From: Bradyrhizobium jicamae
GTDB lineage: Bacteria > Pseudomonadota > Alphaproteobacteria > Rhizobiales > Xanthobacteraceae
Length of the DNA stretch: 64,000 nucleotides
Assembly (NCBI RefSeq): GCF_018130695.1
Contig: NZ_JAFCJX010000007.1
Span: 245,047 to 309,046, forward strand
Direction of reading: 5' to 3'
Shown: positions 43,437 through 53,163 of the stretch, piece by piece
Numbering within the stretch: the first letter of the stretch is position 1
How the letters are laid out: each line of letters begins with the position of its first letter
Position numbers and translations under genes: made by a program
Notes under the pieces: generated by a model
Told to the model about the DNA's origin: nothing
What the model saw: the letters and a program-made list of their open reading frames with translations, nothing else
Databases searched by the model: none

Positions 43437-43657
43437 CACCTCTCCCCGCTCTTTGCGGGGAGAGGTCGGATCGCCCTCGGGCGATCCGGGTGAGGGGCTG
43501 TGCAGGACGTTGCCATGCAATTGGCCTCTTCGACTCCTCGAATTGATCAGTCGGCACACAGGCGAGCTTGGGTCGATAGTGTGCCTTGCCCCTCACCCGC
43601 CGCCTGCGCTGCGCTCCGGCGTCGACCTCTCCCCGCGAAAGGGCGGGGAGAGGTGAA
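43437..43657. repeat. Large imperfect inverted repeat of GGGGAGAGG type
   Basis: CACCTCTCCCCGCTCTTTGC near 43438 and its opposite around 43638-43657 (GGGCGGGGAGAGGTG) form the outer arms, and each arm also folds on itself. The approximately 120-base centre is unrelated. It separates the convergent PQQ dehydrogenase and molybdenum enzyme genes. Confidence 0.65.
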
Positions 43658-43693
43658 GCATCACGAGCCTTCACTCCACCTAACGTTCCACTC

Positions 43694-46009
43694 CTACGCC
43701 TCCAGCTGCTTGCCGATCGGAAGCGCGCGGATGCGTTTTCCGGTCGCGGCGAAGATCGCGTTGATCAGGGCCGGAGCGAACGGCGGCACGCCGGGCTCGC
43801 CGACGCCGCTCGGCGGCGTGTCCGGTCCGGGCGGCACGATGTAGACGTTGGTCACGGCAGGCGACTCGTCCATCCGGATCACCGGGAAGTCGTCGAAATT
43901 ACCCTGCTCGACCTTGCCGTCCTTGAAGCTGATCTCGCCATATTTGGAGAGGCTCAGCCCCATGATCGCCGCGCCCTCGAGCTGCGACTGGATGCGCTCG
44001 GGGTTGACGTAGGTGCCGCAATCGATCGCGGTGTCGACGCGCGGCACCGAGAGCTGGTGCTTGTCGTCGATGGCCACCTCGACGATGGTCGCGATGTAGC
44101 TGACGAACGAGCGGTGCACCGCAATGCCGAGGCCGTGGCCCTTCGGCACCTGCCGTCCCCAGCCGCCCTTCTCGGCCACCAGCTCGACCACCTTGCGCAG
44201 GCGCGCGGTGTCGATCGGGTAGCTGTCATAGGGCTCGCCGTAGTTCCAGGGATCCTTCACCGATCCGAGATTGACGATGCGGGGCGAGCCGATCAGCTCG
44301 AGCAGCATGTCCTTCGGGTCGCGTTTGGTCGCAAGCGCGATCTCCGCCACCATCGACTGCACGGCGAAGGCGCGCGGGATGTTCGAGACCGAGCGGAACC
44401 AGCCGATGCGGGTGAACGCCGCAGCCTCCGGATTCTCGCATTGCAAATTGGCGATCTCGAAGGGATTGTCGATCAAGCCCATGCCGAGCTCGAACGCCGC
44501 CTCGTGGTTGGCGCCGGCGGCAAAGGTCGAGGCGATGGTCGGCGCCACGCTGCGATGCCGCCACGCGATCACCTTGCCGCTCTTGTCGAGGCCGGCCTCG
44601 ATCCGCTCCACCGACACCGTGTGCAGGAAATCGTGACGGACATCGTCCTCGCGCGTCCACTGCACTTTCACCGGCGCGCCGAGCTCCTTCGACAGCAGCA
44701 CGGCCTCGAGCGCGAAATCGCATTTCGATTTGCGCCCGAAGCCGCCGCCGAGCAGCGTGACGTTGACGGTGACATTGCCGTCGGGAATGCCGAGCGTCTT
44801 GGCGACATCCTCGCGGGTGCCGCCCGGGCTCTGCACGGGCGCCCAGACCTCGCACTTGTCGCCCTGGACGTGGGCGACCGCGACCGGCGGCTCCATGCTG
44901 GCATGGGCGAGATGCGGCAGATAATATTCGCCGGTGATGACCTTGTCCGCGCTCTTCAACGCCGACTCCACATCGCCTTCCTTGCGCACGACCAGGCCGG
45001 GTTTTCGCGCGGCCTCTTCGAGTGACGCACGATAGCTGACCGAATCGTATTTGGCGTTGGCGCCGTCATCCCAGACGATCTTCAGCGCGTCGCGGCCCTT
45101 GATCGCCGCGCCGGTGTTGCGCGCGATCACGGCCACGCCGCCGAGCGGCTGGAATTTCGACGGCCACGGCCAGCCCTTGACCTCCATCACCTTCTCGACG
45201 CCGGGCACCTTCATCGCGGCGCTGTCGTCGAACGACTTCAGCTTGCCGCCGGTCACGGGCGGCCGCGCGATCACGGCGTATTTCATCCCTGATAGCCGTA
45301 TATCGGCGCCGTAATGCGCCTTGCCGGTGGTGATGTCGTGGAGATCGACGATTCCGACCTGGCCCTTGCCGAGATAGCGGAAGTCCTTCGGGTCCTTCAG
45401 CTTGAGGCCTTCGACGCTCGGCACGGATTCTTTCGCAGCATCGGCGGCAAGCTCGCCAAAGCCTGCGCGGCGTCCGCTCGCGCTGTGCACGACCTCGTGG
45501 TTTTGCGCCTTCACTTCGCTGGCCGGCACGCCCCACTTCTTGGCCGCGGCGGCTTCCAGCATCGAGCGCGCCGAGGCGCCGATCTGGCGCATCGGGATCA
45601 GATAGTGCCGCGTGCTGCGCGAGCCGTCGGTGTCCTGGTTGCCGAACTTGACCTCGTCGCCATGCGCCTGCTGGACGCGGACGCGCGACCAGTCGGCTTC
45701 CATCTCCTCGGCGACGATCAGCGGCAGGCTGGTGCGGACACCGGTTCCCATTTCGGAGCGGTGCGCGACGATGGTGACGATGCCGTCGGGCGCGATCGCG
45801 ACGAACACCTTCGGATCGACCACGGTGCCATGCGGCATCTTGCCGGCGCCGGTCTCATAGGCGAAGGCCTGGCGCGACATCACGGGCGCCGCGAGCACGA
45901 AGCCGCCGGCGATGCCGAGGCCTTTGAGGATGCTGCGGCGCGATACGTTCTCGACCTTCACATGCTTTTCGAAGCCACGAAGCTTTCCGGGATTGGTGCG
46001 GATGTTCAT
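43694..46009 (-). CDS. Molybdopterin-binding large subunit, aldehyde/isoquinoline oxidoreductase type (IorB-like)
   Basis: A 771-residue protein of the xanthine-oxidase superfamily. A twin-arginine signal is present ([10 protein letters not shown], about residues 22-31). Molybdopterin-binding blocks include [15 protein letters not shown] in the middle and [20 protein letters not shown] near the C-terminus, the latter with the likely catalytic Glu. The large subunit binds the molybdenum cofactor in the periplasm; the small [2Fe-2S] subunit is the gene just upstream. Members oxidise aldehydes or N-heterocycles by hydroxylation. The neighbouring PQQ alcohol dehydrogenase suggests an aldehyde substrate; that is inference. 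Confidence 0.85.
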   Translation of the reverse strand: MNIRTNPGKLRGFEKHVKVENVSRRSILKGLGIAGGFVLAAPVMSRQAFAYETGAGKMPHGTVVDPKVFVAIAPDGIVTIVAHRSEMGTGVRTSLPLIVAEEMEADWSRVRVQQAHGDEVKFGNQDTDGSRSTRHYLIPMRQIGASARSMLEAAAAKKWGVPASEVKAQNHEVVHSASGRRAGFGELAADAAKESVPSVEGLKLKDPKDFRYLGKGQVGIVDLHDITTGKAHYGADIRLSGMKYAVIARPPVTGGKLKSFDDSAAMKVPGVEKVMEVKGWPWPSKFQPLGGVAVIARNTGAAIKGRDALKIVWDDGANAKYDSVSYRASLEEAARKPGLVVRKEGDVESALKSADKVITGEYYLPHLAHASMEPPVAVAHVQGDKCEVWAPVQSPGGTREDVAKTLGIPDGNVTVNVTLLGGGFGRKSKCDFALEAVLLSKELGAPVKVQWTREDDVRHDFLHTVSVERIEAGLDKSGKVIAWRHRSVAPTIASTFAAGANHEAAFELGMGLIDNPFEIANLQCENPEAAAFTRIGWFRSVSNIPRAFAVQSMVAEIALATKRDPKDMLLELIGSPRIVNLGSVKDPWNYGEPYDSYPIDTARLRKVVELVAEKGGWGRQVPKGHGLGIAVHRSFVSYIATIVEVAIDDKHQLSVPRVDTAIDCGTYVNPERIQSQLEGAAIMGLSLSKYGEISFKDGKVEQGNFDDFPVIRMDESPAVTNVYIVPPGPDTPPSGVGEPGVPPFAPALINAIFAATGKRIRALPIGKQLEA

Positions 46010-46010
46010 G

Positions 46011-46463
46011 TCACACCCCCGTCGATGCGAGATGCACGGCATTCTCGATGCGCTGGTAGCAGCCGCAGCGGCAGATGTTGCCCGCCATCGCCTCGCGGAT
46101 CTGGTCATGCGACGGCTTTGGGTTGTCCGTCAGCAGCGCCGCCGCCTGCATGATCTGGCCGGCCTGGCAATAGCCGCATTGGGGAACGTTGACCTGGCGC
46201 CAGGCCTTCTGCACCGGATGATCGCCGGTCGGATGCAGGCCCTCGATGGTGGTGACCTCGCGGCCGACCACGTCGGAGACCGAGGTGATGCAGGCGCGCA
46301 CCGCCTGCTTGTCGACGATCACGGTGCAGGCGCCGCACAGCGCCTGGCCGCAGCCGAACTTGGTGCCGGTCAGCCCGGCCTCGTCGCGGAGATACCACAG
46401 CAGCGACAGATCGGGGTCGCCGTCCCAACTTTGTTCCTGGCCGTTGATTTTGATCTTGATCAT
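46011..46463 (-). CDS. [2Fe-2S] small subunit of the molybdenum oxidoreductase (IorA-like)
   Basis: A 150-residue protein with two [2Fe-2S] clusters: a plant-type site ([16 protein letters not shown]) and a C-terminal helical site (CGYCQAG and [11 protein letters not shown]). It has no signal peptide, so it is probably carried out of the cytoplasm with the Tat-signal large subunit. The large subunit gene starts one base after this gene's stop, so the two are co-translated. Confidence 0.9.
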   Translation of the reverse strand: MIKIKINGQEQSWDGDPDLSLLWYLRDEAGLTGTKFGCGQALCGACTVIVDKQAVRACITSVSDVVGREVTTIEGLHPTGDHPVQKAWRQVNVPQCGYCQAGQIMQAAALLTDNPKPSHDQIREAMAGNICRCGCYQRIENAVHLASTGV

Positions 46464-47172
46464 GGTCTGTCCTCGCTCTGCTTAAGCTGTTGACCTCTCG
46501 CGGCCCGCGGGACGGAACACACTTCCAGTCCCCCGCGCGGCCAGCGCTGATTTTTGTTTGCCAAGATGAGGGTATGCCGATGCGTCTGGCGCCAGAATCG
46601 TCTGCGTCGGGCTGCGCTGTGTTCCAGGCCTCCTCTTGCTTCTTGGGCGCCTCAGCGCCGCAGCACGGTGAATGCTGCGAACGCTATCAGACGTTGCGGC
46701 GCCGGTGACTTCACAGGGGAGTGTTTTGTATCTGTTTGTCAAAAGCGGGGCCGAGTGCGTGACGACGTGATGCACGGCAGCGCGGTGCGGGCGCGCCGGC
46801 GACGCTGCGGCGGCGGTAACGCGCGGCGGGCAGGGGCGAGGGGGGCGCAGGGCTATCCACGAGTTCGCTTCGCCTCTCCCGCTTGCGGGGGAGGCCGACG
46901 CGCTCGAAGAGCGTGGCGGGTGGGGGCTGTCTCCACGCAGGCACTCCCGATGCGGAAGCACCCCCACCCCAACCCTCCCCCGCAAGCGGGAGAGGGGGCA
47001 CAACGCCGATGTCGCAGCACCTCGCGCCTCATATGCGATTGCTGCCTCGCGGAGGTGGGTTTCCGGCCCGGATTCGCCCCAGACCATAAAGGATATGCCG
47101 ACAAAACCCCGCCGCAGCGCACAAGGCATCTTGCGGCCAGCCGATTTCAAGGCTATTGCCTGACCCCTCAAC
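46464..47172. repeat. 709-base gap with repetitive DNA, no convincing gene
   Basis: The piece 46874-46996 is a palindromic element whose arms are CTCTCCCGCTTGCGGGGGAGG and its inverse; it reappears in the opposite orientation at 63505. The piece 46560-46700 has a pattern (CCGATGCGTCTGGCGCCAGAATCG and onward) that I recall from dispersed Bradyrhizobium repeat remnants with spurious reading frames. Promoters for the IorAB-like pair should be near 46470-46550. Confidence 0.55.
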
Positions 47173-47247
47173 GCTCCCTTCGTCTAGCGGTTAGGACGCG
47201 GCCCTCTCAAGGCTGAAACAGGGGTTCGATTCCCCTAGGGAGCGCCA
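47173..47247 (+). tRNA. tRNA-Glu (anticodon CTC)
   Basis: A complete cloverleaf can be read: acceptor GCTCCCT with AGGGAGC, D arm with TAGCGGTTAGG, anticodon stem CGGCC with GGCTG and loop CTCTCAA (anticodon CTC), and T arm GGGGTTCGATTCCCC. The 3' end GCCA includes an encoded CCA. It reads the glutamate codon GAG. Confidence 0.95.
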
Positions 47248-47300
47248 TGATCGCCGATTGGAGCCGTCTCTACGATCTCCTCCGCTTCCGTCACGTAAGG

Positions 47301-48020
47301 TCAGGCCTCATCGGCATGATCGAGATAAGCGAGGCGATCCATGACGCCATCCGAAAGCCCCACCTTGTAGACGGCTTCAGCAAAGTGCCTGTGCTCCGCT
47401 ATCCGGCTCAGGTCGCGGTCGGCCAAACGACGCGGGAGCAGCATGCAGACCTGCTCGAGCATTTCGATCTTGAACGGAACGTTGACGCCGGCGGTCATCG
47501 AGAACGGCCCAGGGGTGAGCAGCCTGGTTGCGATCAATTCTCCTTCGCCCATCGAACTCTCGAGCCCGATGTCGAGCAGCCACACCTTGGCGTTGCGGAG
47601 AATGTCGGTGGCGATCAGGCCGACCGTTTCATGACGCTGTTCGACCAGAAGTATTGCAAACTGCGACCCGCGCATTGCATCCAGCATCAGCCGTTCGTCG
47701 GACTGTGCTTCAAACTTGGCTGACTTCGCGTAGCGGTCGATCGCCCGCGAACGATCCGGCGGCGCGGTGTAGATAGCGAGGTCGTAGACGTAATACATTT
47801 CGTCGGCGTGATCGAGAAGCAGCGTCTTTCCTTGCGCCAATCCGAGCCGCCGCGCTTGACTGAGCAGTGTGTCAGTGGAAATGGAGTCGAGAACTCCTTC
47901 GTGAAGTTTTTTCGAGATTTCCCGCAGGCGAAGATAGCGGGCAAGAATGTCGTCGCGTCTTGAGGGCGTGTCGTCGCCCCAAGGCAGGCTTGCCTGTTGT
48001 TGGACGAGAGGAAGGGCCAT
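47301..48020 (-). CDS. Conserved hypothetical protein (239 residues)
   Basis: A soluble protein with no signal peptide or membrane segment. It has mixed alpha/beta character: the N-terminal half (KKLHEGVLDSISTDTLLSQARRLGL) looks helical, and a central TLLLDHADEMYYVYDLAIYT strand-rich part follows. I do not recognise a family. It lies 53 bases beyond the tRNA on the opposite strand. Confidence 0.65.
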   Translation of the reverse strand: MALPLVQQQASLPWGDDTPSRRDDILARYLRLREISKKLHEGVLDSISTDTLLSQARRLGLAQGKTLLLDHADEMYYVYDLAIYTAPPDRSRAIDRYAKSAKFEAQSDERLMLDAMRGSQFAILLVEQRHETVGLIATDILRNAKVWLLDIGLESSMGEGELIATRLLTPGPFSMTAGVNVPFKIEMLEQVCMLLPRRLADRDLSRIAEHRHFAEAVYKVGLSDGVMDRLAYLDHADEA

Positions 48021-48739
48021 GCAAGTCTCCGAGAGAGGCCGCCAGTCTCGCCATCGTTAACGTTCCGTGCTGATTCGCGGAACGGCAATTCCTCTGCATG
48101 ACGGTGCACAAAGTTCCGAAGGGCGCGCCACCGGTCCGAGTAGATAGCTCAGTGGGACTACGGTGAGTCCAGCACATTCGATTGACAGATTGACGTACTT
48201 ACAGTGCACTTAATTAGCTAGCTCGGAGATGTGCATCGGCTTGGCGCATCTGTGCACTGTCATCGTAATTCTGCGGCTTTTTTGGTTTTCCATACCGCTT
48301 GGAATAGGGCGTCACGCTTCGGCCAGTGTCGCTTGGCGAAACGCATTCCTGCATTTATTAACTGCGGCTCAATCGCCCAAAAAGGTTTTACATCTTTTGC
48401 GTGCATGATAGAATAGTGCAATTATTTTCCCTGCGCTCACTCTTTGATCAAGAATCTTGAGAGATGCGTTGTTCCGCGCTCTAAGTGGTGCGTTGATTGC
48501 ACTGTTGGTGACGGGTCGCGCCATCCACCCCTTGCAGTAGATGTTACAGGTGTTTCGGCCTTCAACATTGTCAAACGGATACGTTGCGAAGCTTGGCAGG
48601 CGATCTTCGCCTGCGCTGTCAATTGGCTGGCCGCGGCTCGAAAATCATAACGAAGAGGACAAGGCGATTGGCTTTGAAATCAAGTAGCTATCGGCAACTG
48701 GCTCACTTTCAGATGGCGTAGTTATTGGAGAAACGGGTT
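48021..48739. other. 719-base lower-GC gap, possible gene remnant
   Basis: Noticeably more A/T than the rest of the window. The only plus-strand frame with some protein character is 48444-48650 (VDVTGVSAFNIVKRIRCEAWQAI), which vaguely resembles the N-terminus of exported hypothetical proteins but has no signal peptide or clear start. I treat it as a possible decayed fragment. No RNA gene is seen. Confidence 0.35.
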
Positions 48740-49057
48740 ATGAACGAAACACACACAAGGTACGCCTTCTTCGCCGTCGTCGCGGGGCTCGTGGCTCTTA
48801 TCGGCTTCGCCGGATTCGTGATCTATTTTAAGAGCGACAAGATATCTGACGTTACGGCTTTGGTCTCATCAGTCGGAACCGTAATTGGCACCATTATCGG
48901 AGCCTATTTTGGAGTTGCTGTCGGAGCAGCAGGTAAAGCGAAGGCTGACCAAGATAAGGACAAAGCCCAAGCGCAGGCCAACGTGCTGGCAGGTCAAATG
49001 GATAAGACGCTGTACAGTCAAATAAGGAACGACAATCTTAAATTGTTCTCCGAATAA
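48740..49057 (+). CDS. Small two-span membrane protein
   Basis: A 105-residue protein from ATG 48740, with GGAG nine bases upstream. It has two transmembrane segments (about residues 8-31 and 40-66) and a charged C-terminal tail (KAKADQDKDKAQAQ). The second helix is Gly-rich (VGTVIGTIIGAYFGVAVGAA). I do not recognise it. It lies in the lower-GC stretch after the tRNA. Confidence 0.6.
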   Translation: MNETHTRYAFFAVVAGLVALIGFAGFVIYFKSDKISDVTALVSSVGTVIGTIIGAYFGVAVGAAGKAKADQDKDKAQAQANVLAGQMDKTLYSQIRNDNLKLFSE

Positions 49058-49151
49058 CTATCTCCGTGATCAATAGACGCCCCCCGCGACTTCAAGTAAG
49101 TCGAGAAGAATTAGGGGGGCTTATGGCGAAGCGTGGCCAATGAGTCGTCGC

Positions 49152-49385
49152 CTAGTTAACCGCATAACAGCGCCTGGTGTCATAGGTGGCGGCGGCCTTA
49201 TCGAGCAAGCACACCCAAGCTCGTTTGCCCTGTTGCATAGTCAAGATGACGGTCCCGTCATTGAAAGTCGCTGTGGAGACGATCTGTGCTCCTCCCGCGA
49301 TGAGCGAAGCAGCGACTCCCTCCGCATTTGCAGGCACGATACCGACAGCGCAAAGACAAAAGGCGGCGGTGATAATCGATCTCAT
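49152..49385 (-). CDS. Small exported hypothetical protein
   Basis: A 77-residue protein with a signal peptide at about residues 1-21 (ending ANA). The ATG at 49385 has GGAG ten bases upstream. Two cysteines lie in the mature part (VCLLDK and RRCYAVN). The function is unknown. Confidence 0.6.
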   Translation of the reverse strand: MRSIITAAFCLCAVGIVPANAEGVAASLIAGGAQIVSTATFNDGTVILTMQQGKRAWVCLLDKAAATYDTRRCYAVN

Positions 49386-49809
49386 GGAAAGCTCCGTCGT
49401 GTGCAATCTTGGGATGTGAGCATAATTGGAACGTGCCTGTAAAGGACGCGTGCGTCCTGCCGCGGCTTCGGTTCAACATGTGCGCAATTGCGGTGGCGGT
49501 GCTGGACTGGCACCGTAACTCGAACTGCGCGATCAACTCCAGCGCGTTTGCCTCCGCCAAGCCAGTCTTGAGCCGGCTATCTCCCATCGACCAGATTGAC
49601 GCCGATCCCGTCCGCGAGAATGACGAGGTCCGCGTACACGGCGTTGACGGACAGCAGATCTTGCGGAGCGCTCCCCGCGGCGAGATCCGAAACGCTCGCC
49701 AAGAGGCTGGAAAAGTGACTTCGACGGCACCCCAAAGGACCGCCAGGTCGTGCATAATAATGCGCATCAATGATTGACCGTACCCCGTCTCCGGATTACA
49801 TGGTGAGCC
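49386..49809. other. 424-base gap, possible decayed reading frame
   Basis: On the minus strand a frame from about 49730 to a stop at 49577 has protein-like composition (AVYADLVILADGIGVNLVDG). It has no start, and the frame before it is shifted. This may be the broken 3' end of an old gene. Otherwise I see nothing here. Confidence 0.3.
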
Positions 49810-50004
49810 ATGGGTAACGAGACCAACACCCGGAAAATCGTTGCCCGGCTTGTGCGTGAAGGCTGGCGGAAGCTCCACGGCGGAAACCATGACAAGTTCG
49901 AGCATGACGCCAGACCCGGCGTCCTCTTGATTGTCCCGCGTCATCGTGAGGTTTCGCCGGGGGTGGCGCGTGACATCGCCAAAAAGGCGGGATGGATTCG
50001 ATGA
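49810..50004 (+). CDS. hicA: HicA-family mRNA interferase toxin
   Basis: A 64-residue protein with the HicA double-stranded-RNA-binding-like fold: REGWRKLHGGNHDKFEH with the catalytic His in GGNHDKF, then VPRHREVSPGVARDIAKKAGW. HicA cleaves mRNA when not bound by HicB. The antitoxin gene overlaps its 3' end by 13 bases, so translation is coupled. Confidence 0.9.
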   Translation: MGNETNTRKIVARLVREGWRKLHGGNHDKFEHDARPGVLLIVPRHREVSPGVARDIAKKAGWIR

Positions 50005-50402
50005 CCCAGTATGTCGGCATTCTCGACGGTCACGGCAAAACCTATGGCGTGAGGATTCCGGACCTTCCCGGTTGCTACGGTGCGGGCCGGTCCCCGGAAG
50101 CGGCGCTGACGGATGCCATGTCAGCAGCCCGTGAATGGCTGACCCATCGTGCGACAAGGGGCGAGGCCTGGCCCAAGCCCCGCACCATGGCGCAGATCGT
50201 CAAGGCAGAGGAAATCGATCCGGCGGCGAACGAGGTCGCCGTTCTTGTTCCCGTGGTTCTGGACAAGGGGCGCACAGTGCGCGCCAACCTCACCCTCGAT
50301 GCGGGATTGCTGGAAGCCATTGATGTGGAAGCCGAAAAGCGCGGTCTGTCACGATCCGCCTTTATTGCCAGTCTTGCCCGTGAGCGGTTGGAGACGATCT
50401 GA
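49992..50402 (+). CDS. hicB: HicB-family antitoxin
   Basis: A 136-residue protein with the partial RNase-H-like HicB domain (YVGILDGHGKTYGVRIPDLPGCYGAG) and a C-terminal ribbon-helix-helix DNA-binding domain (RANLTLDAGLLEAIDVEAEKRGLSRSAFIASLA). It should neutralise HicA and repress the operon. ATG 49992 and ATG 50001 are both possible starts; the latter overlaps the hicA stop as ATGA. Confidence 0.9.
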   Translation: MDSMTQYVGILDGHGKTYGVRIPDLPGCYGAGRSPEAALTDAMSAAREWLTHRATRGEAWPKPRTMAQIVKAEEIDPAANEVAVLVPVVLDKGRTVRANLTLDAGLLEAIDVEAEKRGLSRSAFIASLARERLETI

Positions 50403-50478
50403 GGAATCTGCGGCGCCTCCCGAATGCGCGGCGCAGCGCTGACGGATGCCGTGTCAGCCGCCCCGGCGCGCCCCGGCA

Positions 50479-51690
50479 TCACTGCGTCGGCAGGACGATG
50501 ACTTGTCCGGGATAGATCAGGTTGGGATTGCGGATCTGCTGCCTGTTGGCCCGATAGATCACCGCGTAACGCTGCCCCGCGCCGAGCGCGCGCTGGCTGA
50601 TCCGCCAGAGACTGTCGCCGCGGGAGACGGTGGTCGTCGCGATCTTCGGCACCACCACGGCGGATGATGAGCCCGCGTCCGGTACAATGGCTGAAGTTGC
50701 GGCCGCGAGCTGCGGCGCGGCCATCGCGCGGCCGGAGGACGCCGGCTGCGTCGGAACGGACGCCGTCGTCAGCGTGTCGGGAACGTTGAACGGCACCTCT
50801 GCGCGTGCGTTGACCTTGCCGGAGCCGGGCTCCACCTCGTCCAACCGGACCCGGTAATTGCCGGCCACCACGCCCTTGTTGATCGTGACGGAGAGGCGGC
50901 CGCTGTCGTCAGCCTTGGCGGATGCAATCAAGCTGTCGTTGAGATAGAGGTTGACCGAAGCACCCGGACGCGCCTGACCGCTGACATGGAGCTTTCCGCC
51001 CGGCTCGGTCTCGATTGCCTCGATGGCCAGCTTTCCGCCCGCCGTCGCCGCGGCCGGAGGCTTCGACAGCACCTCGATCGGCTTGTCCGGTGTCATCAGC
51101 GCGACCATCGGCCGTTCCTTGGCCGCAGCTTCGAGCGCCACCGCCACGCTCTGTCTGGACGTGATTTCCTTGCCGTCGGGCTGCCTGACACGCAGGGTCA
51201 GGTCGTAATTTCCCGGCGGAAGCGGACGCGGCACCATGACGAACTGTCCGGATTGATCCGCCACCGCGCGATCATGCACCTCGCCATCGCGCAGCAATTC
51301 CACCGTTGCGCCCGGTGCGGCGCGGCCGGCGACGACGGTCTCGCCCGTCTTTTCGATGTTGACGATGTCGAACGCCGGCACCGCGCCGCCGCCGGGCGGC
51401 GATGGGGAAGGTGCCGTCAGTGCGTCGGCCAGCGCGGCAGCCTCGGTTCGCGCCTTGGCGAGCACGGACTTGTCCTGATCTGGCGCGGCGGCAGAAGGTG
51501 CGGATGGCGCAGCCGTGATGGGGGCTGCAGCCGTGCGTGCTGCAGTCATAGGCGCTGCGGTCTTGGGTTGAGTGTCCACCGCCGGCGCGTAGGTTTGACG
51601 GATACCGAACAGGAGCGCCGCGGTCCCGCCTGCGACAAGCGCGATATACGGTATGACCATTTTCATCGTTGTGGCGCTCATGATCGTCAT
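50479..51690 (-). CDS. LysM-domain membrane-anchored protein
   Basis: A 403-residue protein with one N-terminal transmembrane helix (about residues 11-28) and a long Ala/Pro linker. Two or three bacterial-Ig-like or carboxypeptidase-regulatory-like beta repeats follow (GATVELLRDGEVHDRA, GASVNLYLNDSLIASA). The C-terminal LysM domain (TVSRGDSLWRISQRALG and IYPGQVIVLP) binds peptidoglycan. It probably acts in the periplasm as a structural or anchoring protein. Confidence 0.85.
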   Translation of the reverse strand: MTIMSATTMKMVIPYIALVAGGTAALLFGIRQTYAPAVDTQPKTAAPMTAARTAAAPITAAPSAPSAAAPDQDKSVLAKARTEAAALADALTAPSPSPPGGGAVPAFDIVNIEKTGETVVAGRAAPGATVELLRDGEVHDRAVADQSGQFVMVPRPLPPGNYDLTLRVRQPDGKEITSRQSVAVALEAAAKERPMVALMTPDKPIEVLSKPPAAATAGGKLAIEAIETEPGGKLHVSGQARPGASVNLYLNDSLIASAKADDSGRLSVTINKGVVAGNYRVRLDEVEPGSGKVNARAEVPFNVPDTLTTASVPTQPASSGRAMAAPQLAAATSAIVPDAGSSSAVVVPKIATTTVSRGDSLWRISQRALGAGQRYAVIYRANRQQIRNPNLIYPGQVIVLPTQ

Positions 51691-51941
51691 CCGCTGATGA
51701 ATTCCCGCGCGCTGTCTGCGCGCAACCCTGCAACACTGGTGGTGAGAATCCCAGGGAATCTGCTCCGATTTGTTCCGGCCATCAAGTCGAATGAAAGGAC
51801 TACTCCCGTCGGTCAGCCAGACTGACCCGACGGGTTTCCGCTGCGCGATGGCTGCCTGCCAAGCAAGCGCCTGGGCTCCCCTCGACGCCTGTTCGAGCGG
51901 CGGTCGCGAGCGGAGCCTTGGCCTTGTTTCCCGGCCGTGTT

Positions 51942-52361
51942 TCAGTGATGCGCCGAAACGCTCCTGACCGTCTCGGTCAGCAGATCACCTGACGTGGAAT
52001 GGCTGACGTCGCCCAGACTGATGATGCCGACCATCCGCTTGCTCTTGTTGATCACCGGCAGCCTGCGGACCTGCAACTTCTCCATATGATGCATCGCCTT
52101 TGCGAGGTCATCGTCGTCCCGGCAGCAATGGATGCCCTCGGTCATCACGTCGCGCGCCGTTGCGCGGCCGGGATCGAAGCCATGGCTCGCGAGTCCTTTG
52201 CAGACGATGTCGCGGTCGGTCACCATCCCGACCAGCCTGTCGTCCTCGCCGATCGGAATGCAGCCGATGTCCTGCGCCCGCATCAATTTGGCAAGTTCGG
52301 TGATTGGGGTGTTGGGGCTGACCCAGTCGACGCCCTTGTGCATCACGTCTTTGACTTTCAT
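51942..52361 (-). CDS. CBS-domain pair protein
   Basis: A 139-residue protein consisting of two CBS domains (MKVKDVMHKGVDWVSP and ARDVMTEGIHCCRDDD), each with the D-x-V-M start and the closing G-I/M-V-T/S-x-x-D motif. CBS pairs bind adenosine ligands and act as energy sensors. GGAGG is 9-13 bases before the ATG at 52361. It is alone, with no partner enzyme fused. Confidence 0.85.
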   Translation of the reverse strand: MKVKDVMHKGVDWVSPNTPITELAKLMRAQDIGCIPIGEDDRLVGMVTDRDIVCKGLASHGFDPGRATARDVMTEGIHCCRDDDDLAKAMHHMEKLQVRRLPVINKSKRMVGIISLGDVSHSTSGDLLTETVRSVSAHH

Positions 52362-52448
52362 GGTGGAGCCTCCGTTCGTGGGTTTCAGGCGCATTGATGC
52401 AATGCAGCGGCCTCCCATCGCAAAGACCCATCGGCCGCGACCAAATCC

Positions 52449-52919
52449 TCAATCGCGCGCGCTGAAGCGCCCGTGCGGCGCGTTGGCCGTCAGACGCGAA
52501 AACTGCGCGTGACCCATATGCAGCAGCGTCTTGTGATCGCCGGCCTCCATATAGATGTCAGGCTGGGCCTCGATGCTGTCGTCGACGATGATATCCAGCC
52601 CGTAGCATTTTCCGACGGCAGGAACCGCTCCGTGCGTACAGTCGCTGAACAGCCGATTGATCTCGGTTTCATCGGCCATATGGACATTGTCGCCGAGACT
52701 TGTCCTCAGGTCCGCCAGGCGGAGGTGATGCGATGCCGGCAGGATGGCCAGCATGTATCCACCGTCGCGCCGCAACACGATGCCCTTGGCGAGGCGGTCG
52801 CCCGGGATATGGCATGCCTCGGCCGTCCGCGTGGACGTCATGCTGAGTTCGTGCGGGATCACCTCGTATTGGATGTTTTCAGCGGCGAGGTATTTCTGGA
52901 GCGTGGGAGCAATGGTCAT
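52449..52919 (-). CDS. YbaK/EbsC-family aminoacyl-tRNA deacylase-like protein
   Basis: A 156-residue protein with the YbaK/ProX fold: KYLAAENIQYEVIPHELSMTSTRTAEACHIPGDRLAKGIVLR and the ALPAVGKCYG-like AVPAVGKCYGLDIIVDD block. The lysine in AKGIVLR aligns with the family's essential Lys. The family clears mischarged tRNA (Cys or Ala from tRNA-Pro). GGAGG is nine bases before the ATG. It is on the same strand as the CBS gene, separated by 87 bases. Confidence 0.85.
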   Translation of the reverse strand: MTIAPTLQKYLAAENIQYEVIPHELSMTSTRTAEACHIPGDRLAKGIVLRRDGGYMLAILPASHHLRLADLRTSLGDNVHMADETEINRLFSDCTHGAVPAVGKCYGLDIIVDDSIEAQPDIYMEAGDHKTLLHMGHAQFSRLTANAPHGRFSARD

Positions 52920-53163
52920 GACGTCACCTCCGATGCGGAATGCAAACCATCCACCGTGAGGTCTTCCCCCGCAGACCCTCGCCAAACGATGGGCGGCTGC
53001 CTGGTCACAAGCCCAGCATAGGCCTTCCAACCGCAAGCCGCAATTCGTCGCTGCCTGGCTTGCGGGATAGTCCGGACGCACATGCGACAAAAGACCCGCA
53101 TTCTTGCGCGTCGGCCGCGGACTGAGGCCGCCCGTCCTGGCGGCCTCGTTCATCGCGGAGGGC

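Noticed and set aside
43694..46463. Considered as xanthine dehydrogenase
   Set aside because: There is no FAD-binding middle subunit, and the large subunit has a Tat signal, which fits the two-subunit IorAB-like aldehyde/isoquinoline group instead.
48444..48650. Plus-strand frame of 68 codons as a gene
   Set aside because: No ribosome site or signal peptide and a poorly protein-like start; recorded only as a possible remnant.
47248..50479. Integrase or recombinase beside tRNA-Glu
   Set aside because: No frame in this stretch has the Arg-His-Arg-Tyr pattern or a resolvase fold, so an active integrative element is not supported.
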